Made by a program: the position numbers and the translations under genes. From NCBI GenBank assembly GCA_014379595.1, contig JACMLM010000056.1, forward strand, positions 1 through 64,000: a DNA stretch of 64,000 nucleotides, written 5' to 3'. Of this stretch, positions 1-7,747 are shown in pieces. The notes under the pieces were generated by a model. It did not search any database. It was not told the DNA's origin and was given only the letters and a program-made list of their open reading frames with translations. Each line of letters starts with the position of its first letter. Within the stretch, counting starts at the first letter, position 1. The stretch comes from Anaerolineales bacterium. Its GTDB lineage: Bacteria; Chloroflexota; Anaerolineae; Anaerolineales; Villigracilaceae.

Positions 1-384
1 AAACCTTTAGCTTTGATCATCGAAGACGACTTTGACTTGTCAGAAATTTTTTCTGACGCCTTACAAGGGGATGGTTTCGAAACAGAAATTGTGCGCGATG
101 GAAAAACGGCAATTGAGAGACTGGCAGGCATTGCGCCCTCCATTATTGTATTGGATTTGCACCTGCCCTATGTTGGCGGGGCCACTATCTTGCAAAGCAT
201 ACATGCCACCGAACACTTTTCCAAAACTGGTGTTATTGTCGCTACCGCAGATGCGCAGCAGGCAGATGGCTTGAGAGGCAAAGCAGACTTGGTTTTACTT
301 AAACCGGTCAGTGTTGGTCAATTGCGAGAGCTGGCCAAACGTTTACTTTTACGCTGGCAGGCAAACGATACTGCAAATCCTTGA
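1..384 (+). CDS. Response regulator receiver domain protein, 5' end cut by the window
   Basis: This is a phosphoacceptor receiver (REC) domain, the output half of a two-component relay. The reading frame is open to base 1 (K-P-L-A-L-I-I-E-D-D), so the TTG at 13 in the ORF track is only the first in-window start and the true start lies upstream. Numbered from that TTG, the acidic pocket is E4-D5-D6, the phosphoacceptor Asp is D48 in VLDLHLP, the conserved Ser/Thr is T78 in VIVATAD, and the conserved Lys is K97 in LLKPVS. No effector domain follows, so it is a stand-alone REC protein or the last domain of a longer one. Its TGA stop lies inside the TTGACA of the next promoter. Confidence 0.9.
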   Translation, partial: KPLALIIEDDFDLSEIFSDALQGDGFETEIVRDGKTAIERLAGIAPSIIVLDLHLPYVGGATILQSIHATEHFSKTGVIVATADAQQADGLRGKADLVLLKPVSVGQLRELAKRLLLRWQANDTANP

Positions 385-410
385 CATATCTTATTTTATT
401 GGTGTAAACT
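381..410 (+). promoter_or_regulatory. Sigma-70-type promoter for the leader/ABC exporter unit
   Basis: A perfect -35 TTGACA at 381-386 is followed by an 18-nt spacer and a -10-like TAAACT at 405-410. The expected start is near 417, about 37 nt before the leader ORF. The TGA stop of the upstream response regulator (382-384) is inside the -35 hexamer. The promoter is inferred from sequence only. Confidence 0.65.
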
Positions 411-453
411 CGAACCATAGCAAGACAAATCTAAAGAAAGGAGCGTGCTCGAA

Positions 454-531
454 ATGTTATTAAATGTAATCTTTATTCCAGATGCTGCTGGTAACTTACC
501 TTTTCGTAGTGCGCCTATAGACCATACCTAG
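454..531 (+). CDS. Putative 25-aa leader peptide upstream of the ABC exporter
   Basis: This short ORF is missing from the ORF track. It has a strong Shine-Dalgarno (AAAGGAG, 437-443) ten bases before the ATG, 25 codons and a TAG stop. The peptide begins MLLNVIF and ends RSAPIDHT. It has no run of one amino acid, so it does not look like an amino-acid attenuator. A small GACC...GGTC hairpin (519-535) straddles the stop, and an intrinsic terminator follows 27 nt later, before the exporter gene. The layout resembles leader ORFs that control multidrug ABC exporters by ribosome-mediated attenuation (for example bmrB ahead of bmrCD). A very similar unit precedes the RIO kinase at 27.7 kb. The function is inferred. 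Confidence 0.6.
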   Translation: MLLNVIFIPDAAGNLPFRSAPIDHT

Positions 532-557
532 GTCTTTCCAGTTCCTCGTTTTTTATG

Positions 558-587
558 GGCTGTGACGCACTCGTCACAGCCTTTTTT
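558..587 (+). terminator. Intrinsic terminator or attenuator between leader ORF and exporter
   Basis: GGCTGTGACG (558-567) pairs perfectly with CGTCACAGCC (572-581) over a 4-nt loop and is followed by TTTTTT. It lies 31 nt before the exporter start and 147 nt after the predicted transcription start, so RNA polymerase has to read through it to express the exporter. Bases 566-571 (CGCACT) are complementary to AGTGCG (508-513) in the leader ORF, a possible antiterminator pairing. Confidence 0.85.
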
Positions 588-617
588 GTTTAATTTTATA
601 TATGTCCGGAGAATGAC

Positions 618-2465
618 ATGACCACATTACAACCCGTTCACGAACCTGCACTTACATTTGACTTCCGCCCCACCCTGCAAGACAACCGCCTCAAAGGATT
701 ATGGCAGATGATGTCAGATTATCGTCTGTCTTATATTGCAGCGACCATTGCGCTGGCGATCTCTGCCCTCTCCAAAACCTTTACCTACCTCCTCTTGCGC
801 TTCTTTGCCGACGATGTACTTGCCCAGCAAAAATTTATTGGGGGATCATTGACATCATCCCTGGTGTGGATCGGACTGGGATTCATTGGCCTCGCTGTCG
901 TTGAAGGCGGCTTCGCGTTTCTTTCTGGACGTTTAGCTGCCTATACCGCCGAGGGCATTACCCGCCGTTTGAGAGATTTTCTTTTTGACCATATTCAGAG
1001 GCTTAGCTTCTCGTATCATGCAACAACTCCTACAGGTGACTTGATCGAGCGCGTCACTTCTGATGTAGATACGTTACGCCGCTTCTTTAGCGAACAAGCC
1101 ATCGGCGTGGGACGCATCGTACTATTGTTTGTCATCAACTTTGTAGCGATCTATAACTTAAATTCAGAATTGGCACTGGTATCTGTTGTAGTGATACCGA
1201 TCATCCTGCTTGTGTCTATTTGGTTCTTCAAGAAAGTGACCAAAGCCTACGAAGAATATCAAGCACAAGAGGCATTGCTCTCTACAACTCTGCAAGAGAA
1301 TCTAACAGGTGTGCGCGTGGTAAAGGCCTTCGCACGGCAGGATTACGAAAAGAGCAAATTCGAGAAGGACAACTGGGGCAAGTATTTGAAAGGCAAGATA
1401 TTGCTTCTCATGCATTCCTTGTTCTGGCCGCTCTCAGATATTGTGCTTGGCTTTCAAATGTTGTTCGGCTTTGTGTATGGCGCAAACATGACGATCAACG
1501 GCGAGATTTCAATCGGTACATATATTGCTTATATTGGGCTGGTCGTTTGGTTGATTTGGCCTATCCGTAACCTTGGGCGCATTATCGTTTCAACGTCAAC
1601 AGGTATGGTTTCGTATGCGCGCCTGATGGAAGTGGTTAAGCAGCAGCGTGAACCACTGTTTGATGGACGGCACCAGCCTACAGGTCCAGCAAGAGGCGAT
1701 CTACTTTTTGAGGATGTTTCCTTCATGTACTCCGATGGCAAGTCGGATGTGCTGAAGAATGTCTCATTCCATGCGAAACCAGGTCAGGCTATTGCATTGC
1801 TTGGTTCAACTGGTTCGGGCAAAACATCGCTTATGAATCTTTTGCCGCGTTTTCATGAATACACGGGTGGACGAGTCCTGCTCGACGGCGTGGAGCTGAA
1901 AGATTATTCGCGCGCGTACCTGCGCCAACAGATTGGCATTGTAGAGCAGGAACCGTTTTTGTTCAGCCGCACGATCCGTGAAAATATAATGTATGGAGTT
2001 GGGCGTGACGTGCCACAGGAAGAAGTGGAACGCGCTGCAAAAGCTGCCGCTGTACATGATGTGATCCTGACTTTTCCCGATGGCTATAGCACACTGGTCG
2101 GCGAGAAGGGCGTCACACTTTCTGGCGGACAAAAGCAGCGTGTTGCCATTGCACGTACATTGTTGAAGAATCCGCGCATATTGATCCTCGATGACTCAAC
2201 TTCATCAGTGGATACAGAAACCGAAGCAGAGATCCGTGAAGCGCTGAATGGACTGATGAAAAATAGAACCACGTTCATCATCGCACATCGTATTCAATCC
2301 GTGATGGTCGCTGATTTGATCTTGGTCTTGGATAAAGGTGAAGTTGTTCAAATGGGTACACATGATGAATTACTAAAAGATAAAAGCGGTATGTATCGCA
2401 GAATTTATGACATTCAGACGAAGATTGATGAAGAGTTGGAAGAAGAAATTGCGAGAGTAAATTAA
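618..2465 (+). CDS. Heterodimeric ABC exporter half-transporter, degenerate-Walker-B subunit (BmrC/YheI-like)
   Basis: This is an export-type half transporter: an N-terminal six-helix membrane domain (about residues 35-340) fused to a C-terminal nucleotide-binding domain. Visible motifs are Walker A GSTGSGKT (396-403), signature LSGGQ (501-505) and Walker B ILILDD, where the catalytic Glu is replaced by Asp (D526). A degenerate Walker B with an intact signature is the hallmark of the BmrC/LmrC/TM287-type subunit of asymmetric heterodimers. The partner is the next gene, which has the complementary defect. The pair probably exports lipophilic compounds or drugs; the substrate cannot be read from sequence. 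It lies behind a leader ORF and terminator, so expression is probably attenuated. Confidence 0.9.
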   Translation: MTTLQPVHEPALTFDFRPTLQDNRLKGLWQMMSDYRLSYIAATIALAISALSKTFTYLLLRFFADDVLAQQKFIGGSLTSSLVWIGLGFIGLAVVEGGFAFLSGRLAAYTAEGITRRLRDFLFDHIQRLSFSYHATTPTGDLIERVTSDVDTLRRFFSEQAIGVGRIVLLFVINFVAIYNLNSELALVSVVVIPIILLVSIWFFKKVTKAYEEYQAQEALLSTTLQENLTGVRVVKAFARQDYEKSKFEKDNWGKYLKGKILLLMHSLFWPLSDIVLGFQMLFGFVYGANMTINGEISIGTYIAYIGLVVWLIWPIRNLGRIIVSTSTGMVSYARLMEVVKQQREPLFDGRHQPTGPARGDLLFEDVSFMYSDGKSDVLKNVSFHAKPGQAIALLGSTGSGKTSLMNLLPRFHEYTGGRVLLDGVELKDYSRAYLRQQIGIVEQEPFLFSRTIRENIMYGVGRDVPQEEVERAAKAAAVHDVILTFPDGYSTLVGEKGVTLSGGQKQRVAIARTLLKNPRILILDDSTSSVDTETEAEIREALNGLMKNRTTFIIAHRIQSVMVADLILVLDKGEVVQMGTHDELLKDKSGMYRRIYDIQTKIDEELEEEIARVN

Positions 2466-2481
2466 TGTCTTATCTATCCCC

Positions 2482-2618
2482 TGGTGGTCGAGTAGCCCCG
2501 CCGCTCTTCGCGGGGCATATCGAGACTACCAAGTAACATGTAAACAGAAGATTGCAAGATAGTTCAAGATGTGGTCTCGATACGCTTCTCGCTACCACTC
2601 GAAGCTACTCGACCACCA
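2482..2618 (+). repeat. Palindromic intergenic repeat between the exporter genes
   Basis: A 15-bp perfect inverted repeat, TGGTGGTCGAGTAGC (2482-2496) and GCTACTCGACCACCA (2604-2618), encloses a second inverted pair, TATCGAGAC (2519-2527) and GTCTCGATA (2574-2582), plus a GC-rich hairpin around 2497-2516 (CCCCGC...GCGGGG). It looks like a non-coding REP/MITE-type element that fills almost the whole gap between two cotranscribed genes. No second copy of this family was seen in the window. Confidence 0.75.
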
Positions 2619-2637
2619 TTTGTAACGGAGAATAACC

Positions 2638-4533
2638 ATGAGTGACGAACTTATCGAACTCGAAGAAGAAGAATTTACTTCACAACTGACTGGCCCTGTC
2701 TTGAAACGTATCCTTGGCCTGCTAAAGCCGCATTGGAAATGGGTTGCTGGCTTTCTATTCACCATCGCCATCACCTCGGCATTGGATGCGTACTTCACGT
2801 TCCTGACCAAGCAATTCATTGATCAGGGTATTGCATTGAAAGACAGCGCGCGGATCATGTCCCTTGCCACGATCTACGGCGGATTAATCCTCGTCCAATC
2901 AGGTACAGTGTTCACGTTCATTTATCTCGCAGGTGTGCTAGGCGAGCGCATTCAATATGACCTGCGGAAGCTGCTATTCAATCACCTGCAAGATCTTTCG
3001 CTCTCCTACTATGCTCAAAACGCGGTTGGGCGTTTGATCGCGCGTGTCACATCTGATACAGGACGCGTATCTGAACTGCTGACATGGGGTCTCGTGGATA
3101 GCACATGGTCGGCGATGAACATTATCTCATCAGCGATCTTCATGATGATCATTAACTGGCGGTTAGGCTTGGTCGTGTTGATCATCATCCCGATCATGAT
3201 CTTGATTGCAATTGAATTCCGCAAGAGAATTCTGGCGCAGTTCCGCATTTCACGCCGCGCCAACAGCAAGATCACAGGCGCATTCAACGAAAACTTTCAA
3301 GGAACACGCGTGATAAAAGCGCTAGGTCGCGAAGATGATAATACACGCGAGTTTCAAGAACTTACCTCGCGCATGTATCATGCGTCTTATCGTGCCGCAT
3401 GGCTTTCTGCACTCTTCCTCCCCACTGTACAGATCATTGCTGCACTCGCACTGGGTTTCATTGTTGGGTATGGCGGCTTGCAAATTCAACTTGGCAATAT
3501 GACCATCGGCGGTATTCAAGCTTTCGTGTTCTACCTCACATTTATGTTGTGGCCGATTCAGGAGCTGGCGCGTGTGTATGCGGAAACCCAGCACAGCATT
3601 GCATCAGCGGAGCGAATTTTCAAATTGGCCGACACCCCGTCCGACGTCCATGATAGAAGCGATGCAGTCGAAGCGAAAACTTTACTCGGCGAGATCGAAT
3701 TCGATCATGTGGATTTTTTCTACGAGGACAGAAAATCCGTATTGACAGATTTCACGCTGAAAGTGAATCCAGGCGAGATGATCGCTCTGGTCGGGCCGAC
3801 AGGTGGCGGCAAAAGCACGATCGTGAATCTACTCTGCCGCTTTTACGAACCCAGGAACGGAGTGATACGGATAAACGGAATGGATTATATGGACTACAAG
3901 TTGGAGTCCATTCACAATAAGATCGGTATCGTGCTGCAAACGCCGCACCTGTTCTCTGGGACAGTGCGCGAGAACATTCGTTATGGACGTTTGGAAGCGA
4001 ATGATGAGCAAGTAGAAGAAGCCGCGAAGATCGCGGGCGCACATGATTTCATTGTGACTCTTGAAAAGGGTTATGAGCAGAACGTGGGTGAAAGCGGAAA
4101 TTTACTTTCGGTTGGTCAGAAGCAGTTGATCAGCCTCGCGCGCGCCGTGCTTGCCAAGCCTGAGTTGTTTATCATGGACGAAGCCACTTCATCGGTGGAT
4201 ACATTGACTGAGGCCCTCATCCAGCGGGGTATGGAAGCCTTGATGAAAGGCCGCACATCATTCGTCATTGCACATCGCTTATCTACTATTCGGCGCGCCA
4301 ACAGAATTCTCGTAATCGAAAACGGAAAGATCGCGGAGCAAGGTACACATGCTGAGTTGTTGAAACTGCATGGTCATTACTATCGCCTGTATACACAACA
4401 GTTCCGCCATCAATTAGAAGTGCATTATGGTGTGGCAGAAGAAATAGAGAATAATGAGCGCGAGAATGTTTCGGCTGATTCGATCATGATGAAACGTGAG
4501 AAGCCAAAGGAAGAACCAACTGCGGCTGATTAA
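2638..4533 (+). CDS. Heterodimeric ABC exporter half-transporter, catalytic subunit (BmrD/YheH-like)
   Basis: This is the second half transporter of the pair: an acidic N-terminus, a six-helix membrane domain (about residues 30-330) and an ATPase domain with Walker A GPTGGGKST (386-394). The signature is altered to LSVGQ (490-494), and Walker B IMDE is intact with the catalytic E515. This is the reciprocal of the upstream subunit, so one of the two ATP sites at the dimer interface is canonical and the other is degenerate, as in BmrCD and LmrCD. The ATG has GGAG upstream. A charged C-terminal tail of about 50 residues follows the ATPase domain. Cotranscribed with the upstream gene across the palindromic repeat. 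Confidence 0.9.
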   Translation: MSDELIELEEEEFTSQLTGPVLKRILGLLKPHWKWVAGFLFTIAITSALDAYFTFLTKQFIDQGIALKDSARIMSLATIYGGLILVQSGTVFTFIYLAGVLGERIQYDLRKLLFNHLQDLSLSYYAQNAVGRLIARVTSDTGRVSELLTWGLVDSTWSAMNIISSAIFMMIINWRLGLVVLIIIPIMILIAIEFRKRILAQFRISRRANSKITGAFNENFQGTRVIKALGREDDNTREFQELTSRMYHASYRAAWLSALFLPTVQIIAALALGFIVGYGGLQIQLGNMTIGGIQAFVFYLTFMLWPIQELARVYAETQHSIASAERIFKLADTPSDVHDRSDAVEAKTLLGEIEFDHVDFFYEDRKSVLTDFTLKVNPGEMIALVGPTGGGKSTIVNLLCRFYEPRNGVIRINGMDYMDYKLESIHNKIGIVLQTPHLFSGTVRENIRYGRLEANDEQVEEAAKIAGAHDFIVTLEKGYEQNVGESGNLLSVGQKQLISLARAVLAKPELFIMDEATSSVDTLTEALIQRGMEALMKGRTSFVIAHRLSTIRRANRILVIENGKIAEQGTHAELLKLHGHYYRLYTQQFRHQLEVHYGVAEEIENNERENVSADSIMMKREKPKEEPTAAD

Positions 4534-4545
4534 TTGAATTAAAAC

Positions 4546-4578
4546 AGACCTCCGAGTTCTTTAAGAACTCGGAGGTCT
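4546..4578 (+). terminator. Strong hairpin after the exporter operon, probable terminator
   Basis: AGACCTCCGAGTTCT (4546-4560) pairs with AGAACTCGGAGGTCT (4564-4578), a 15-bp stem with a 3-nt loop, just after the exporter stop. The following sequence (TAACTT) is a poor U-tract, so it may act as an inefficient terminator or an mRNA 3'-end stabiliser. Confidence 0.6.
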
Positions 4579-4602
4579 TAACTTGAGGCCTTAGTAGTAA
4601 TT

Positions 4603-5598
4603 ATGAAAACAGAATATTTACCTTTTACAGAACAAATGATTCCCGAAGCGGGGAATTTATTAGCGCAACGACATAAGCGCAACCGCGCGAGTTTATCTTT
4701 ATTACCCCCACGCTTTGAAGATACAGGGATAGCCACTAAGGCTATCGAAGCCTTGTGGAAAAAGAAATTTACGAACGGCTATGCTGCTTTTCGTAATGGC
4801 AATATGACCGCTTATTTGTTAGGTCATTTTGTGCTTCAGCCGTGGGCGCGCTGCGGATATGTTTATTTACCAGGCTATGCACTTGCGGATGGTGAAAGCA
4901 CAATGACCATTCAAGATCTATATGTTTTGCTTGGTGATGACTGGGTGAAGAAAGGCATCTTCAGCCATGGGCTTTATATCTCAGCAGCAGATGTGCATGT
5001 GATCGATGCTTTATTTTCACTTGGCTTTGGCAAAGAACGTGTAGATGGTCTTATGGATTTAAGTACGATGGTCATTCCAGAAATTGAAGAACCTGCTGGC
5101 ATAATTATTCGTCAGGCTGGAAAAGGTGACAATGATCATCTCGGCAGCCTCTCGCATATTATTATGTCTTCACTAGCCAATGCACCTTATTGGCATCCTA
5201 CTGTTCCTGAAGATTGGGAAGACTTGCGTGAAGGTTGGGCCGAACTGGCTGATGAAAAAGATTGGACAGTTTGGATGGCACTCGAAGATAAGCAGGTGCT
5301 TGGCAGCCTCGCATTCCATCTTGAGGAAGAAGATGATATAGAAATGCTCATCTCACCACGAACTACAACATTTACTATAGCAGCCACAAAACCAGAAGCT
5401 CGCGGACGTGGAATCGGAACTGCTCTTACCTGGCATGGATTGGAACAAGCACGCAAAGAAGGATTTGGAATTTGTTATACCGATTGGATCAGCCCGAACC
5501 TGCCAGCATCACGCTTCTGGCCGCGCTTCGGTTTGAAAGATGTTGCATATCGTCTTTCAAAAAGAGTTGACCCGATGATTGCTTGGACAAAGAGGTAG
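4603..5598 (+). CDS. GNAT-family N-acetyltransferase
   Basis: A 331-residue protein with a clear acetyl-CoA-binding motif A near the C-terminus (ATKPEARGRGIGTAL, about 266-280), followed by the W-H-G-L-E-Q-A helix. The C-terminal half from about residue 160 is a standard GNAT fold. The N-terminal half looks like a second, degenerate GNAT-like lobe, giving a two-domain layout seen in many acetyltransferases of unknown substrate. It follows the exporter operon on the same strand after a hairpin. An antibiotic- or metabolite-acetylating role is possible but not shown by the sequence. Confidence 0.8.
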   Translation: MKTEYLPFTEQMIPEAGNLLAQRHKRNRASLSLLPPRFEDTGIATKAIEALWKKKFTNGYAAFRNGNMTAYLLGHFVLQPWARCGYVYLPGYALADGESTMTIQDLYVLLGDDWVKKGIFSHGLYISAADVHVIDALFSLGFGKERVDGLMDLSTMVIPEIEEPAGIIIRQAGKGDNDHLGSLSHIIMSSLANAPYWHPTVPEDWEDLREGWAELADEKDWTVWMALEDKQVLGSLAFHLEEEDDIEMLISPRTTTFTIAATKPEARGRGIGTALTWHGLEQARKEGFGICYTDWISPNLPASRFWPRFGLKDVAYRLSKRVDPMIAWTKR

Positions 5599-5647
5599 TG
5601 CTTTATTCGCACAGATAATGGGACGTTTTGCGTCTGAAATATAAGCG

Positions 5648-5653
5648 TATAAT
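5648..5653 (+). promoter_or_regulatory. Candidate -10 element of a leaderless transcript
   Basis: TATAAT is followed by exactly six bases (CTATTG) and then ATG, so initiation about 7 nt after the -10 would fall on the start codon. No Shine-Dalgarno precedes the gene. The same 6-nt spacing occurs before the starts at 31310 and 48976. Confidence 0.5.
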
Positions 5654-5659
5654 CTATTG

Positions 5660-5965
5660 ATGGACACAAACATCAAGAGAACATACTTTGGATTTGCTGC
5701 CTTACTAACCGGGATCATTTCTGACGTATTTATAGGTGCCAACATTGGTGTTTCGTATCTAGAAATTACACCCGCCTTGTTTAGCCAGTTGAATGTTTGG
5801 ACCGCCCAGATTTATTGCATTTCCACCCCGCTTGCTTTTATTTTGGGAATTTTGGGGTTTGTGCGCCAGGATGATTCGAAGATACTTTCTAGCATTGCGA
5901 TCGTACTGGTTGCAATCCCCTTCACAATTCTATTGATACAACTTGCTTCTTCATTTTTGAGATAA
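5660..5965 (+). CDS. Small hypothetical membrane protein
   Basis: A 101-residue protein not assigned to a known family. It has about three hydrophobic segments: near 10-30, 45-70 (ending ILGILGF) and 80-100. A short polar QDDSK loop lies between the last two. The ATG at 5660 is preferred over the TTG at 5657. There is no ribosome binding site, and a consensus -10 sits six bases upstream, suggesting a leaderless mRNA. It ends 10 bases before the convergent alcohol dehydrogenase gene. Confidence 0.65.
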   Translation: MDTNIKRTYFGFAALLTGIISDVFIGANIGVSYLEITPALFSQLNVWTAQIYCISTPLAFILGILGFVRQDDSKILSSIAIVLVAIPFTILLIQLASSFLR

Positions 5966-5974
5966 TAAGATAAC

Positions 5975-6922
5975 TTAGGGCTCTACAAGAACTTTGAGCA
6001 TGCCTGGTTGAGCGGCGTGCTCAAATGCTTTAAGCACATCTTCAAGTTTATATTGCGCGGTGATAAGCACAGTAGGATCAACTTCTTTACTTTCAAGTAA
6101 GCGCAGAGCGGGTTCAAAAGGTCCGCAGCGAGAGCCAAGAATTGTAATCTCATCCACAACAATGGATGAGAAATTTACATTCATCTCGCCTTTATAAGTG
6201 GACTTCAACAGAATCGTTCCACGCGGACGAACTGCTTGACGTGCGAGATTGAATCCATCGGGTGAGCCTGTCGCTTCGACGACGATATCCCATTTGCGCG
6301 GCTGAATTTCGTCTTGTGTTATCAAATGAATGCCGCATGCGCTTAGTAAATTTTGCTGATGCGGATGTCGAGCGACGACACATAAGTTACAGCCAGTAAG
6401 TACCAGAGTCTGTGCGATCAATTGTCCCAGCCTGCCTGCGCCAACTAGTAATACTCTGTCTGTCGGTTTGATCTGTATTTGCTGTTGAATCTCCAAGGCG
6501 GCTGCCAATGGTTCTGTAAAGACTGCGGCTTCGTCTGAAACAGAATCAGGAACGCGATGTAAGTTCTTCAGGGGCAGAGTTGTATATTCAGAAAATATCC
6601 CATCTCGATTGACGATGCCAAGCACAGTACGATTTTCACAATGTGTTGGCCGTCCATTCAAACAAGCTTCACAAGAGCCGCAGACTGCATTGATCTCTCC
6701 CACTACGCGTTGACCAATCCATGACGGGTCAGATGCAATCAGCACTTCACCAACAAATTCATGCCCGAGAATGCCCGTGTACGGATAATAGCCTTTTACC
6801 AATTCAAGGTCAGTGCTGCAAATGCCCGCTTTGCGAATACGGATCAATGCCTCGTTTTGTTTATCTGGCTGCTGAACAGCGCGCAATGAAATTTGATTCT
6901 CTTCAAGCCATAATGCTTGCAT
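5975..6922 (-). CDS. Zinc-dependent medium-chain alcohol dehydrogenase (MDR family)
   Basis: A 315-residue member of the zinc MDR superfamily, which oxidises alcohols or polyols with NAD(P). The catalytic zinc ligands are visible as C35 (GICSTD) and H54-E55 (GHEFVG). The structural zinc loop has four Cys at 81, 84, 87 and 95. The Rossmann nucleotide-binding motif GAGRLG is at 161-166. It most resembles the threonine/sorbitol dehydrogenase branch, slightly shorter than usual (about 340). It is the last gene of a minus-strand operon and starts three bases after the membrane-protein gene. The substrate is not predictable. Confidence 0.85.
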   Translation of the reverse strand: MQALWLEENQISLRAVQQPDKQNEALIRIRKAGICSTDLELVKGYYPYTGILGHEFVGEVLIASDPSWIGQRVVGEINAVCGSCEACLNGRPTHCENRTVLGIVNRDGIFSEYTTLPLKNLHRVPDSVSDEAAVFTEPLAAALEIQQQIQIKPTDRVLLVGAGRLGQLIAQTLVLTGCNLCVVARHPHQQNLLSACGIHLITQDEIQPRKWDIVVEATGSPDGFNLARQAVRPRGTILLKSTYKGEMNVNFSSIVVDEITILGSRCGPFEPALRLLESKEVDPTVLITAQYKLEDVLKAFEHAAQPGMLKVLVEP

Positions 6923-6925
6923 AGT

Positions 6926-7747
6926 TTATGCTCGTCTCGTTCGAATATATCCAATATATCCAACTATGCCAAGTACCAGCATGATGAATAAATATGCCAA
7001 ATATCCTATGTTGACAATACTCAACCAGTTCACTTCGTTTGCATAGCGCACCATGGCAATCATGGGTAACACGCCAAAAATAATATGCCCAATAGACATG
7101 ATCTTCACACGCTGCCAGTCGTTCTCCCAAATTGTTTGAAAATCAACAATACTGAAAGATATCAACCAGGCGGACAAGGCTTTTGTAGTGAGCGGAGTCA
7201 AAACCCACGGCCAAATGGGTATGATGACTTGTGGAGTGAAAAATAGCAATAAACCAAATATACATCCAACAATTCCATGTGCAAAAAGAAGAGTACGAGT
7301 CCATGCAGGTATATTTGAAGTTCGTTCAGGCTCATTTCCCAGAGTGCGCATTTGCATGATCAACATAATAACCAACATGGGTTGCATAAGAAAATAAATT
7401 GATATCCACAGCCATGCGGCTGCTCTGGAAAACCAGTTCGGACTAGTAAGATGGAATTTATCAAGATGTAAAACTGTAGCCAGCAGTGTAAGTGTTAGAA
7501 ATGCGAATAACCCCAAAGCAGGGCCGCGTACATTCGCCCAAAGGCGCTCACGTCCACTTAAAAAACCGAATATCATGGTGCCAAAATAAAATGCACCCAA
7601 TGTTGCAGCGGTTAGTGGAGATTGAATGGTCCACGCAAAATATGTTTCAGTTTGTTCAGAAAGTAAAAAGAGTTGAATGCCCGCCATCAGACTAAGAAAA
7701 AAACCTGCATAAAAAATGTTACGAAGTCCGGGGTGTATTTGTCTCAT
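6926..7747 (-). CDS. Polytopic membrane protein, paralogue of the 34.3-kb and 49.5-kb genes
   Basis: A 273-residue integral membrane protein with about eight hydrophobic helices and no catalytic motif. It aligns by eye with the proteins at 34301-35143 and 49546-50379: all have a P-L-T-A/F-V-G-x-x-Y segment near residue 45 and a G-x-x-L-x-x-x-P...W-P-W segment in the middle. This copy has lost the DAFHGQMY motif of the other two. Its ATG overlaps the methyltransferase stop (ATGA), so translation is probably coupled. No function is known. Confidence 0.7.
   Translation of the reverse strand: MRQIHPGLRNIFYAGFFLSLMAGIQLFLLSEQTETYFAWTIQSPLTAATLGAFYFGTMIFGFLSGRERLWANVRGPALGLFAFLTLTLLATVLHLDKFHLTSPNWFSRAAAWLWISIYFLMQPMLVIMLIMQMRTLGNEPERTSNIPAWTRTLLFAHGIVGCIFGLLLFFTPQVIIPIWPWVLTPLTTKALSAWLISFSIVDFQTIWENDWQRVKIMSIGHIIFGVLPMIAMVRYANEVNWLSIVNIGYLAYLFIMLVLGIVGYIGYIRTRRA

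Noticed and set aside
454-531. Amino-acid-sensing attenuator (trp/his-type) for the first leader ORF
   Set aside because: The 25 codons are not enriched in any one amino acid, and the downstream gene is an exporter, not a biosynthetic enzyme.
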